DNA from: Pleurocapsa sp. CCALA 161
Lineage (GTDB): Bacteria; Cyanobacteriota; Cyanobacteriia; Cyanobacteriales; Xenococcaceae
Direction: 5' to 3'
Length of the DNA stretch: 38,641 nucleotides
Assembly (NCBI RefSeq): GCF_003003995.1
Contig: NZ_PVWF01000049.1
Span: 1 to 38,641, forward strand
The notes beneath the pieces are model-generated. The model was not told the DNA's origin. It was given only the letters and a program-made list of their open reading frames with translations, and did not search any database. This document shows, piece by piece, positions 22,747-32,121 of the stretch. Every line of letters starts with the position of its first letter. Position 1 is the stretch's first letter. Made by a program: the position numbers and the translations under genes.

Positions 22747-25212
22747 ATGACTAATAATTATTCCACGGAGACAGTACTGCTCAACGTTGAGACTGAACCC
22801 TATATTGAACTTGATAACCAAGGTCAAAAAAAAATTCTCCGTCTAAGTCATGAGCTTAACTACTTGGGTAGAGATCCTAGCTGGGCGAATATGCTAACTC
22901 CCAGTGAATGGAATATAGTGTCCCGCAAACAGGCAATTATCGAAAAAGAGGGCAACAACTTTCGGATTTATGATGGCGATCGCCATGAGCAAAAGCCTAG
23001 TGGCAACGGTATTTTTCTCCACCAGTCTCGGATTAATTTAACCCAAGGACATCTGCTTAAAAGCGGAGAGCAACTGCATATTGGTCTAGATCCCCGCCAG
23101 CAAATAATTCTTACTTACTACAATCCTCAGCAAGGAGAAATGAGTATCCCTAAGGTACGTCGCCTTGTTCTCAAGGGGTTACAAAAATGGCCAGTAGAAT
23201 TAGGGCGATCGCCTAACAGTACTTCAGCAATTGAATTAGATGCCCCCACGGTTTCTCGTCTCCATGCCATAATTAACCCCGATGGAAAAGGGGGCTATAC
23301 CTTACAGGATCGCAGCAGCAATGGTACTTTTGTTAACGCAGAGCGTTTAACTAAGCCCTACCATCTCAACAAAGGAGATACGATCCAGATTGGACCTTAT
23401 GTCTTACTGTTTACAGGGGAAGCATTAGAGTTAACCAATGCTACTAATCAAATTCGTCTTGATGCTCACAAGCTAACTTTTCAGGTACAAGATAAAAAGG
23501 GGGAAACTTTCACCATCCTCAATGATGTTTATTTAGTTCTAGAACCAGGACAGCTAGTTGCTTTTGTTGGAGGGAGTGGTGCGGGTAAATCTACCCTAAT
23601 GAAGGCGTTATTAGGCATTGCACCCATATCTTCAGGCAATGTCTATTTAAACGGTGATAATCTCCGCAAAAATTGGGCTGTTTATCGTTCTCAGGTGGGC
23701 TATGTTCCTCAAGACGACATAATTCATAGCGCTTTAACCGTCGAGGAGGTATTGCGCTGTGCCTGTCAGCTACGGCTACCCCCAGACACCAATATCAATC
23801 AGGTGATTAGCAGTACTTTAGAACAGATTAAGCTTTCCCACGTGCAGAATACCCTAGTATCTAAACTCAGTGGTGGTCAACGCAAGCGAGTTAGTATTGG
23901 GGTCGAACTACTAGCAGATCCTAAGCTATTTTTTTTAGACGAACCAACTTCAGGACTAGATCCTGGTTTAGACAAAGAAATGATGCAGCTTTTACGAGAG
24001 CAAGCAGACCGAGGCAGAACTATTGCTTTAGTGACCCACGCTACCGATAATATTGGTATTTGCGATCGCATTGCCTTTATGGGATTAGGGGGCAACCTTT
24101 GTTACTATGGCCCCCCAAAAGAAGCCCTCGCATTTTTTCAGCGTAACTGCGGAAATTTTGAAGACGAGCATTTTGGTGATTTTGCCGATATTTACATTGA
24201 GTTAAATAAAGGTAAAAATAAACTAGCGATCGCCGAACGGGTACGCTATTGGTCACAAAAATATCTTAATTCTCCCGAATATAGGTCATATGTCCAAAAT
24301 TCTCTAAGTCCAGGCAAAGAAAACCAACAGGCTGCTAAGTTTAATAGTTCTCAACAAGGAATCTCTCTGTTTGCCCAACTATCTTTGTTATGCCGACGTT
24401 ATTGGAAGCTAGTTAGTCGAGACCGCACCAGCCTAATTTTAACTTTGTTAGCAGGCCCAATTACTATTGCTCTTACTGGCTTACCTCTGCGTAACGAACA
24501 ACCTCTCAGCTTTGCCGATCCCCCAAGCATTACCCAAGCGTCTCTAGCGCTACGTCTATTATTTATTTTTAGTTCAATCGCTATTTGGATTGGTTTAGCC
24601 AATGCTATTCGAGAAATAGTCCAAGAAGCAGCGATTTATTTTCGTGAACGGTTACTTAATTTACGTCTGATCCCCTATTTAAGCTCCAAGCTAATGATTC
24701 GCGGTGGACTGGCTTTAGTTCAAACCTTACTTATTACTGCTGTGGTCTTGCTGATTTTTCAAGACCCTCAATCAAAATTAATTCCTTGGTCACTAGGATT
24801 TGCTATCACTACTTTTTTAACTTTACTCGCTAGTACTAGCTTAAGTTTGATGCTATCAGCATTTGTCAAAACTGAGAACGAAGGTAACGGAATTTTACCT
24901 CTAGTAATGATTCCCCAAATTATCTTTTCTGGAGTTTTATTTACTCTTCAAGGATGGTCAAGTAAGCTTTCTTGGCTAATGCTTAGTCGATGGTCAATTG
25001 GCGCTTATGGTGCTTTGACTGATGTTAATGCCATGGCTCCTCAACCCAACCCTATTTTGAGTGCAGAAGTACTGAATGATATCTTTCAACCCTCTTCAGT
25101 TTATGAACCTACCTGGTCAAATCTGATGCTTAATTGGGGGATTTTAATAGTTCATACTTTGATTTACAGCACTATTGCTTTAATTGTGCTGCGTCGAAAA
25201 GATATTTTTTAG
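22747..25212 (+). CDS. ABCG-type transporter with two N-terminal FHA domains
   Basis: An 821-residue half-transporter. Two FHA domains come first: about 32-110 (LNYLGRDP...VSRKQAIIE...SGNGIFL) and about 145-215 (VELGRSP...VSRLHAIIN...SSNGTFVN). They bind phosphothreonine peptides. The ABC ATPase has Walker A GGSGAGKST (275-283), signature LSGGQRKRVS (374-383) and LFFLDEPTSGLDP. An ABC-2 membrane domain with about six spans occupies 560-821 (ending LIYSTIALIVLRRKDIF). The order ATPase-then-membrane is that of the ABCG/WHITE class. FHA fusion suggests control by Ser/Thr phosphorylation, possibly by a kinase like the one at 7389. The exported substrate is unknown; the exopolysaccharide cluster begins 338 bases downstream. 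Confidence 0.92.
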   Translation: MTNNYSTETVLLNVETEPYIELDNQGQKKILRLSHELNYLGRDPSWANMLTPSEWNIVSRKQAIIEKEGNNFRIYDGDRHEQKPSGNGIFLHQSRINLTQGHLLKSGEQLHIGLDPRQQIILTYYNPQQGEMSIPKVRRLVLKGLQKWPVELGRSPNSTSAIELDAPTVSRLHAIINPDGKGGYTLQDRSSNGTFVNAERLTKPYHLNKGDTIQIGPYVLLFTGEALELTNATNQIRLDAHKLTFQVQDKKGETFTILNDVYLVLEPGQLVAFVGGSGAGKSTLMKALLGIAPISSGNVYLNGDNLRKNWAVYRSQVGYVPQDDIIHSALTVEEVLRCACQLRLPPDTNINQVISSTLEQIKLSHVQNTLVSKLSGGQRKRVSIGVELLADPKLFFLDEPTSGLDPGLDKEMMQLLREQADRGRTIALVTHATDNIGICDRIAFMGLGGNLCYYGPPKEALAFFQRNCGNFEDEHFGDFADIYIELNKGKNKLAIAERVRYWSQKYLNSPEYRSYVQNSLSPGKENQQAAKFNSSQQGISLFAQLSLLCRRYWKLVSRDRTSLILTLLAGPITIALTGLPLRNEQPLSFADPPSITQASLALRLLFIFSSIAIWIGLANAIREIVQEAAIYFRERLLNLRLIPYLSSKLMIRGGLALVQTLLITAVVLLIFQDPQSKLIPWSLGFAITTFLTLLASTSLSLMLSAFVKTENEGNGILPLVMIPQIIFSGVLFTLQGWSSKLSWLMLSRWSIGAYGALTDVNAMAPQPNPILSAEVLNDIFQPSSVYEPTWSNLMLNWGILIVHTLIYSTIALIVLRRKDIF

Positions 25213-25550
25213 CTAGATATTTTCTACTAGAGTTTTTCACTTTTTTCTGTATTTAAATGAAGTTACTGTAAATTGTTAGAGTCATTCTATTTGGGGCATT
25301 GACAGCGCGATTAGCAGTAGGTTATACATTAATCTGTGACCTAAGTATTTTCTCTTAAATGAATATACTTATTCTGTTCATGTATATACTAATATTAATA
25401 TTTTTTAAAGTTTGATTATCTTAAAAAAACTGCTGTTAAATCGCTAGTGAAATACTTAAGTAGTTTTAGGATGTAGTTTAGGTAAGAGTTCGTATTGCTA
25501 TTACTTGATCGATCTGACTCAGAACTTTAAGACCAATTCAAAAGCAAGTT
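25213..25550. other. Intergenic region, 338 bases, before the polysaccharide genes
   Basis: AT-rich with no open reading frame of note. It holds a good sigma-70 promoter (25299-25328), a low-GC palindrome AATATTAATATT followed by a T-run (about 25394), and two near-identical 10-12 base stretches (TAGTTTTAGG and GTAGTTTAGG, 25461-25482). The leader from the promoter to the first ATG is about 215 bases. Confidence 0.6.
25299..25328 (+). promoter_or_regulatory. Sigma-70-type promoter of the exopolysaccharide cluster
   Basis: A perfect -35 box TTGACA (25299-25304), an 18-base spacer and TATACA (25323-25328) are the best promoter match seen in the window. Transcription would begin near 25335 and run into the sugar transferase gene after an untranslated leader of about 215 bases. 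Confidence 0.55.
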
Positions 25551-27044
25551 ATGTTAGACAAATTCTCTAGTACTCCAGACTACGCGATCAATAAAAAAGA
25601 TTATTTAGACGATCAGATTATAGAAAATAGAGATCTTCGTTCACCTGGATATTTAAAATTAGCTGAAAAAGAAATTTCCTACAGACTGAAAATAGTCATT
25701 TTATTTGTGCTAGATACTTTGGCTCTATACTTAGGATGGCTGGTCGCGTTTGACCATCTTAACCATCGTGGGCAGCACTTGAATTTGTATTTTCTGCAAC
25801 AAGATCCAGCAATACTTAGTCTATTTTTGACTGTATTAGGATTCGTGATCTTTCTCTTTTCTGCTTACGATTTGTACCGTAAGGGCAATAAAAGCCGAAA
25901 TCTTTCTAATCCAATCATAGCGGTTTTTTTGGCTCACATAGCAGTTATACCAATGGTGCTAAGATTTTATGAACCATCAGTTCTTTATCAATTATTGATG
26001 GCTGGTATAATAACTCTTTCATTGGTTACTGTACAGCGTTTAACTTTAAATTGGACATGGTCTTATGTCCGCCAAAAATACTATCCTTTAAAACAAAGAA
26101 TTCTTTTAATTGGTAATCCAGAAGAATTGAAGAGTTCAAAAACCTTACTAGAAAGTAGTGAGGTCTATCTAATTGCGGGACAGCTAGATCTTTCCAAATT
26201 TCACCACGATGAAGCACTTCACCATGCTCTTGATAAAATTAACTATAAAGAGTTAGACGAAGTGTTTATCTGTTCTTGGGAAGCAGTTAAAGGAGCAGCT
26301 AGTCTGTACTGGAAATTAAGAACAATTGGTGTTAACTGGAGAATTTTGCCAATCAACATCAAATTGCCCGCAAGACAGGCGGAAATTGCCACAATTATTG
26401 GCGTACCAACGATTAGGTTTGCTCAATCAGCAATTGTTGGGATTGACTTTTTCAGCAAGCGAGTTTTTGATATTTTGGTGTCTTCTCTATTGTTGGCAAT
26501 AATCGGCTTACCCTTGTTGGTAATTGCCCTATTAATTAAATTAGATTCACCAGGGGCGATTTTATATCGACAGACGCGAGTTGGTCTCAAAGGAAATCAC
26601 TTTAAGATCTGTAAGTTTCGTACCATGGTAGAAAATGCTAGTGAACTACAGCAAAAACTTGAGGCACAAAACGAGATCCAGGGAGGAATTTTATTTAAAA
26701 TAAAAGATGATCCGCGTATTACTCGGATTGGTAAATACCTGCGTCGCTATAGTCTTGATGAACTACCTCAACTATTCAATGTCTTGCGAGGAGAAATGAG
26801 TTTAGTTGGGCCAAGACCATTGCCTGTTAGAGATGTAGCCAAATTCTCTCAAGACCACTTTTTCCGACAAGAGGTCTTGCCAGGAATTACTGGATTGTGG
26901 CAGGTTAGCGGCCGCTCTGATACTGGTTCTGATGGGGTGTTTGATCTGGACTTTGAATATATTGAAAACTGGTCTTTAGGGCTTGATTTTAAAATTTTAC
27001 TCCAGACTGTTCAGGTTGTCTTTCAAGCTAAAGGTGCATATTAA
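25551..27044 (+). CDS. Exopolysaccharide polyprenyl-phosphate sugar-1-phosphate transferase
   Basis: A 497-residue initiating enzyme of the WbaP/ExoY-CpsE type that moves a sugar-1-phosphate from a UDP-sugar to undecaprenyl phosphate on the inner face of the membrane. The N-terminal half has about four membrane spans (42-170) and a soluble Rossmann-like segment. The catalytic half (about 305-497) starts with a membrane helix (FDILVSSLLLAIIGLPLLV) and contains CKFRTM (354-359), RITRIGKYLRRYSLDELPQLFNV and GEMSLVGPRPLP. The sugar is not predictable. It heads the polysaccharide gene set, 90 bases before the Wzc-type kinase. Confidence 0.93.
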   Translation: MLDKFSSTPDYAINKKDYLDDQIIENRDLRSPGYLKLAEKEISYRLKIVILFVLDTLALYLGWLVAFDHLNHRGQHLNLYFLQQDPAILSLFLTVLGFVIFLFSAYDLYRKGNKSRNLSNPIIAVFLAHIAVIPMVLRFYEPSVLYQLLMAGIITLSLVTVQRLTLNWTWSYVRQKYYPLKQRILLIGNPEELKSSKTLLESSEVYLIAGQLDLSKFHHDEALHHALDKINYKELDEVFICSWEAVKGAASLYWKLRTIGVNWRILPINIKLPARQAEIATIIGVPTIRFAQSAIVGIDFFSKRVFDILVSSLLLAIIGLPLLVIALLIKLDSPGAILYRQTRVGLKGNHFKICKFRTMVENASELQQKLEAQNEIQGGILFKIKDDPRITRIGKYLRRYSLDELPQLFNVLRGEMSLVGPRPLPVRDVAKFSQDHFFRQEVLPGITGLWQVSGRSDTGSDGVFDLDFEYIENWSLGLDFKILLQTVQVVFQAKGAY

Positions 27045-27134
27045 TAATTGCGAACTCTACAGTCTTCGGCTGGCGATCGCTTAATTTTCTAACATAAATA
27101 AAATTAATACAGTAAATTCATCAAATTGAAATTT

Positions 27135-29306
27135 ATGGATTCTAACTTACCAATTGGCGAGCATATAGATTTTAGTCGTTACTGGCAGGTAGTCAGACGA
27201 CACTGGATTCCAGCCAGCGCAACTTTTGCTGGGGTTCTTGCTCTTTCATTAATTGCAGCTTTAGCATCAAAAAATATTTATCAAGCTGAAGCGAGATTGC
27301 TCATTGAGCCAGAGCAAACCTCACGCCGTATCGGTATTGAGGATGGTAATCCTGAAGTTAAAAAAACCGTTTTAGAAAAAGATCCGATTGAAACTGAAGC
27401 TGAGATCCTCGGTTCAAGAACTATTGTTGAAAAAGTAATTCAAGAACTCGACCTTAAATCAGAAAAAGGTGAGCCTTTGACCTATAAAACTGTCAAAAAA
27501 GCGCTCAAGGTTGAACCTGTTATCGGTACTGATTTATTACAAATATCCTATGAAAATTCTGATCCTGACGTAGCTGTTTCTTTTGTTAATCGGGCAGTAG
27601 AACTTTACTCTGATGGTTATGCTCTATTTAATAGTGAAGCAGCGCTCAAAGACGGAGATTTTATCAAGCAGCAGTTACCAAAATTAGAGACTGAGGTGGA
27701 AAATGCCGAAGCAAATCTGCGCAACTTTAAAAATCGCAATGGTATTTCTGATCTTCAAGGGCAAATTACCGCCGATATTGATTCAGTTGCTCAAGTAGAA
27801 AATCAAATTAATCAGGTAAGCGCCGATTTAAACGACGTTAATGCCCGTTATAATAGATTGCAGAGTCAATTAGGAGTAAGTTGGCAAGAGGCTTCAGCAA
27901 TCAGCTCTTTGAGCCAATCGATCAGTCTACAAGAAACATTAGCTCAACTCCAAAAAATTAAGGTAGAGCTTGCTCAAAAAAGTAATGTTTTATCCGACAG
28001 TTCTCCCCAAATTATTAGTCTGAAAGAGGAACAAGCAGATTTAGAAGACTTGTTAAGGCAAGAAGTAGCTGGCACTTTGGGTCCTCAACAACAAGGACTA
28101 GCAGGGCAAATTAATATTCTCAGATTAGGAGAATTAAAGCAGGGGCAGCTGACCGAGTTTGCCGATCTCGGGTTACGAAAAGAAGGTTTAGAGCAGAGAT
28201 TAGCATCCCTAAAAAATTCTTACAACAACTATCAAAAAAGGTCAAATCTTTCTCCTCAATTAGAAGAGCAACAACGACAACTAGAGCGCAAGCTCAAGTC
28301 TGTAACCGAGAATTATCAGACTCTTTTAAGTAAGGCTAATGAGATTAGTATTCGTCAAGATTACAAAGTTGATAAAGTTCGAGTGATTTCGGTAGCAGCT
28401 CTGGCAGAAGATCCCGTTAATCCTGATGCTAAAGTAATTGTCGCAGCAGGAGCAATGATGGGGCTGCTTTTTGGTACGGCTTTAGCTTTTCTTTTAGATC
28501 TCAAAGACAACACCATCAAAAATACTCAAGAAGTAGAAAACATGTTTGCCTATCCCCTTCACGGGGTGGTACCAGATCTTAGTTTGGGTGGAAATAACCA
28601 ACAGTTTCAGCTTCCTGGGAGCGAAAAGGCAAATCTGCCTGAACAGATTGTCAGCGAAGTATCAATGATGCCTCTAAAAGAAGCATACCAAAATATTCAG
28701 GTTAATCTAAATCTGCTCGATGCTGACGCCAAGAAAAAAGTGATTGCGATCACTAGTTCAGTACCGCAAGAAGGAAAATCTTCGGTATCAGCCAATCTGG
28801 CCGTAGCGCGATCGCAGTGTAGTCAGCGTATTTTGTTAATTGATGCAGATATGCGTCGTCCCACTCAGCATCATATTTGGGAAATTTCTAACCAGATTGG
28901 TTTAAGTGAAGTTTTATCAGGAAAAGTATCCTGGTCAGAAACAGTTCAAAACGTGATGCCTAATCTTGATGTTTTGACTTCTGGTTCAATGCCAAATAAT
29001 CCCATAGCACTGATCGATTCACCTTCTTTTCTCAATTTCATCGCTGAAGTAGCTCTCAAATACGATCAGGTTATTTTTGATACTCCGCCAATCCTTGGCA
29101 TTGCTGACACCAGAATCATTGGCAAGGTTGTCGATGGTTTTTTGTTTGTAGTTCGCCCAGGAGTAGCAGACTATAACAGTGCTAGCGCCGCCAAAAAGAT
29201 GCTTGACAGTACTGGGCTAAAAGTTTTAGGCGTAATTGTCAATGGAGCTGATATGAAGCAAGAGCCTTATCATTACAGCAGTCACTATTATGCTAATAAA
29301 AAGTAG
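27135..29306 (+). CDS. Wzc-type polysaccharide copolymerase / BY-tyrosine kinase
   Basis: A 723-residue membrane protein controlling chain length and export in Wzy-dependent systems. It begins with a Wzz domain (first span about 22-45), continues into a large periplasmic coiled-coil region (about 170-400; ETEVENAEANLRNFKNRNG, QQRQLERKLKSV) and a second span (about 430-452). It ends in a bacterial tyrosine kinase domain with Walker A SSVPQEGKSS (541-550), the ILLIDADMRRP A' motif and VIFDTPPI (about 645-652). The C-terminal tail YHYSSHYYANKK carries four tyrosines for autophosphorylation. ATG 27135 is preferred over TTG 27126. Confidence 0.94.
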   Translation: MDSNLPIGEHIDFSRYWQVVRRHWIPASATFAGVLALSLIAALASKNIYQAEARLLIEPEQTSRRIGIEDGNPEVKKTVLEKDPIETEAEILGSRTIVEKVIQELDLKSEKGEPLTYKTVKKALKVEPVIGTDLLQISYENSDPDVAVSFVNRAVELYSDGYALFNSEAALKDGDFIKQQLPKLETEVENAEANLRNFKNRNGISDLQGQITADIDSVAQVENQINQVSADLNDVNARYNRLQSQLGVSWQEASAISSLSQSISLQETLAQLQKIKVELAQKSNVLSDSSPQIISLKEEQADLEDLLRQEVAGTLGPQQQGLAGQINILRLGELKQGQLTEFADLGLRKEGLEQRLASLKNSYNNYQKRSNLSPQLEEQQRQLERKLKSVTENYQTLLSKANEISIRQDYKVDKVRVISVAALAEDPVNPDAKVIVAAGAMMGLLFGTALAFLLDLKDNTIKNTQEVENMFAYPLHGVVPDLSLGGNNQQFQLPGSEKANLPEQIVSEVSMMPLKEAYQNIQVNLNLLDADAKKKVIAITSSVPQEGKSSVSANLAVARSQCSQRILLIDADMRRPTQHHIWEISNQIGLSEVLSGKVSWSETVQNVMPNLDVLTSGSMPNNPIALIDSPSFLNFIAEVALKYDQVIFDTPPILGIADTRIIGKVVDGFLFVVRPGVADYNSASAAKKMLDSTGLKVLGVIVNGADMKQEPYHYSSHYYANKK

Positions 29307-29412
29307 TTAAAGTAGTTAGATAACTATATTTTATTTAATTAAATCTTGACTTAGTTTGCCTACTTTGAACCATAAACAGCAAAGGCGTTGTTATTCTTAA
29401 ATTAAGAGAAGC

Positions 29413-30636
29413 ATGAAATTATCAATTCGTCCTTGGGAAAATGCGTTTGCAGTGGCTTCTTTGCTGTTATTTTCCCAAGGATTTTATAGCCTGATTTTAG
29501 GGGCATCAATTGGTGGAAAAGAAGGAGATATAGATAGTGCGGTGCTACGCTTTGCTTTTATCTTAATTTATCTCATTACCTTTGCCTTGTTAGGCTTTCG
29601 CTTGCCAAGAACAGTCGCATTTCTCAAGACCAATTGGTGGCTGCTGTTTTTGCTTGGACTAGTAATATTTTCGATTTCCAAGTCTTCAATTCCTGATATC
29701 AGCCTAAGAAAAGCGATCTCTCTAATCGGTACTAGCGCATTTGCCCTGTATTTAGGGTCAAGATACACCTTTGAAGAGCAGTTAAAAATCTACAGTTGGA
29801 GCTTTGGGATAGGTTTGTTCTGTAGTTTTCTGTTTGCTTTAATCATTCCCACTTATGGAATAATGCCTTCTGGTGATTGGCGGGGCATTTATCCGCATAA
29901 AAATGGTTTGGGAGAAGCTATGGTTATGAGTTTTCTCACTTTTTACTTTCTATCTATTTCGACCAAGCAATATCGAACACTATTTAAAATTTGTTGCTTA
30001 CTTTCGGTCCTGATCATTTTATTCGCTCACTCGGCAACATCTTTGATTAGCGTGATGTTTATTTTTACGACAGCCCAAGGACTAAAACTGATTTCTTTTA
30101 GATCAAAAAAGAGAGTATTCGCCCTGTTGCTCTTGTTAATCCTAATTGTGGTATCTCTATTCCTGATTATGATTAATTTTAATACGATCTTAAATGTCTA
30201 CGATCGCGATATTACTCTTACAGGCAGAACTCCTTTGTGGGCAGATCTCTGGGGTTTTATCCAGCAACAGCCCTGGTTTGGTTATGGATATGGTGCATTT
30301 TTTTCTGGCTCACACAGAGAAACAGATATAATTTGGAAAGTTCATACTTGGATTCCTCCACATGCACATAACGGCTTTATTGAAATTTGGTTAGATATAG
30401 GCTTAATTGGGCTAGCTGTGTTTAGCATTAACTATTTTGGCTGTATTTTTAATTCACTATTTAAATATTTATTGTTTAAAGACCTGAAAATGCTCTGGAT
30501 TCTCTTGCTTTTACTCTATACTATATTTTTTAACCTCACCGAAGTATCTTTCTTGAGCCAAAGCACGCTCTGGATTATATCTTTAGCAGCAATCTACTCC
30601 ATGAAAACAACCTCGAAAATCAAGTCTTTAAATTAA
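29413..30636 (+). CDS. O-antigen ligase/Wzy-like polysaccharide polymerase
   Basis: A 407-residue integral membrane protein with about ten to twelve spans. It carries the Wzy_C/O-antigen-ligase signature in the large outer loop and following span: TLTGRTPLWADLWGF, PWFGYGYGAFF, then PPHAHNGFIEIWLDIGLIGL (about 315-334). Wzy proteins join lipid-linked repeat units into a chain on the outer face of the membrane; WaaL ligases share the fold, but here the neighbours (Wzc, Wzx) favour a polymerase. AGAGAAG precedes the ATG. Its stop is 3 bases before the flippase ATG, so the two are translationally linked. Confidence 0.88.
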   Translation: MKLSIRPWENAFAVASLLLFSQGFYSLILGASIGGKEGDIDSAVLRFAFILIYLITFALLGFRLPRTVAFLKTNWWLLFLLGLVIFSISKSSIPDISLRKAISLIGTSAFALYLGSRYTFEEQLKIYSWSFGIGLFCSFLFALIIPTYGIMPSGDWRGIYPHKNGLGEAMVMSFLTFYFLSISTKQYRTLFKICCLLSVLIILFAHSATSLISVMFIFTTAQGLKLISFRSKKRVFALLLLLILIVVSLFLIMINFNTILNVYDRDITLTGRTPLWADLWGFIQQQPWFGYGYGAFFSGSHRETDIIWKVHTWIPPHAHNGFIEIWLDIGLIGLAVFSINYFGCIFNSLFKYLLFKDLKMLWILLLLLYTIFFNLTEVSFLSQSTLWIISLAAIYSMKTTSKIKSLN

Positions 30637-30639
30637 TTG

Positions 30640-31911
30640 ATGCCAAAAAAAAAAGCCTTAGCAAAAATTCAGCAACTAGTTAACAGTGGAAGATTTAAAG
30701 ATTCATTGGCACTTTTTCAATCTTTCATTTTACAGTTAATCGTTCAGGGGATTTACTTTATAATTTTAGCCCGTACCTTTGCTCCCGAAAAATATGGGGC
30801 TTATGTCGGAATAGTTGCTATAGTTTCTGTGTTCATACCTTTTGCTAGCTGGGGTAGCGAACAGATCATAATTCAAAATGTTTCTCGGCAAAGAAGTGCA
30901 TTTCGCGAAGCGTGGGGGACAGGAATTTTAAAAACGCTTGTTTTTGGTTCAATATTTATAAGTTTAATTTTAATAGGTTATAGTTTTTTTCCTATACCTG
31001 GAATTTCTCTTGAGATTGTCTTCGTTGTTGCTTTGGCTAATTTAATCTTTTTAAGATTAAACGATTTAGTTCGAGACAGTTTTGTCGGCGTCGGGATGCT
31101 CGGCTATACAGCAAAAATTATGTTTCTGCTGTCATTAAACAGATTTGTTGGTGTTTTAGTTTTAATTGCCTTATTTGACCACCCCAGTCTTTTAGCCTGG
31201 ACAAATATTTACTGTTTTGCCACCTTTTGTTCTGCGGTTATCTCAACTTATTTACTAGTGAAGCAGATAGACTATCCTCAGTTTATCTTCTCAAAAATCA
31301 AAAAAGACCTCAAGTTGGGTTTTTCCTTCGCAGTGGGAATTTCAGCTCAAACTATTTATAACGATATTGATAAATCCATGCTGGCTAAGTTATCAACCCT
31401 AGAATCTGCTGGGATTTATGGGGCTGCCTACCACATTTTAAGTGTCTCCTTTACACCGATTTTGTCCTTGGCAATGGCTTCGTTTAGAAACTTTTTTCAG
31501 CAGGGAGTTTCAGGAATAAAAGGTAGTTTTGCACTATGCAAGAAATTGCTCCCAATGTCTTTAGGCTATTCCCTCATAGCTGTTGTCGGACTGGCGATTT
31601 TTGCCCCTTTTGTACCGTTAATTTTGGGTTCTGAATATGCCGATTCAGCAACTGCTTTATTGTGGCTCTCTCCCACAATTTTCTTTAGGACGATGTACAT
31701 ATTTGCAGCCGATACTTTGACAGGAGCAAATTTACAAAAGGTTAGGAGTGGATCGCAGGTATTAGTAGCAATTGTTAATGCTTTTCTGAATTTTTTGTTG
31801 ATTCCTCGATATAGTTGGCGTGGTTCTATTTGGGCAACGCTGATCGCCGAATGTTTATTGATGGTTATTTTGTGGAGCGCTGTCTATTTTTATTCTAGAA
31901 AATCAGCTTAA
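30640..31911 (+). CDS. Wzx-like polysaccharide flippase
   Basis: A 423-residue membrane protein with about twelve predicted spans, of the oligosaccharide flippase (MOP exporter) group. The N-terminus shows the usual GRFKDSLALFQSFILQLIVQGIYFIILARTF.PEKYG pattern. It would move the undecaprenyl-linked repeat unit to the periplasmic side for the polymerase encoded just upstream. I take the ATG at 30640; the preceding TTG at 30637 is adjacent to the stop of the previous gene. A hairpin covers its stop codon (31899-31920). Confidence 0.88.
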   Translation: MPKKKALAKIQQLVNSGRFKDSLALFQSFILQLIVQGIYFIILARTFAPEKYGAYVGIVAIVSVFIPFASWGSEQIIIQNVSRQRSAFREAWGTGILKTLVFGSIFISLILIGYSFFPIPGISLEIVFVVALANLIFLRLNDLVRDSFVGVGMLGYTAKIMFLLSLNRFVGVLVLIALFDHPSLLAWTNIYCFATFCSAVISTYLLVKQIDYPQFIFSKIKKDLKLGFSFAVGISAQTIYNDIDKSMLAKLSTLESAGIYGAAYHILSVSFTPILSLAMASFRNFFQQGVSGIKGSFALCKKLLPMSLGYSLIAVVGLAIFAPFVPLILGSEYADSATALLWLSPTIFFRTMYIFAADTLTGANLQKVRSGSQVLVAIVNAFLNFLLIPRYSWRGSIWATLIAECLLMVILWSAVYFYSRKSA

Positions 31912-31920
31912 GCTGATTTT
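31899..31920 (+). terminator. Palindromic terminator-like hairpin at the flippase stop codon
   Basis: AAAATCAGC (31899-31907), loop TTAA (31908-31911, which contains most of the stop codon) and GCTGATTTT (31912-31920) form a perfect 9-bp stem. The second arm ends in four T, followed by ATAAC. The right arm can also pair with TTATAAAATCAG further down (31989-32000), giving an alternative fold. This may end or attenuate the first part of the cluster. Confidence 0.5.
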
Positions 31921-32121
31921 ATAACATTTATGACATTAAATAATTACCAAATGAAGTTAATTTACACGTATAATTAACCAAGGAAAATTTATAAAATCAG
32001 TCTCATCGTCAGAATTATCTCAACAGCTTTCTATTACCATGTCTTAATCGATATATACACATTAAAACGATATTTTAGAAGATTAGATTGTGTAGCAACA
32101 ACCCATTAATCGATTCAATTA

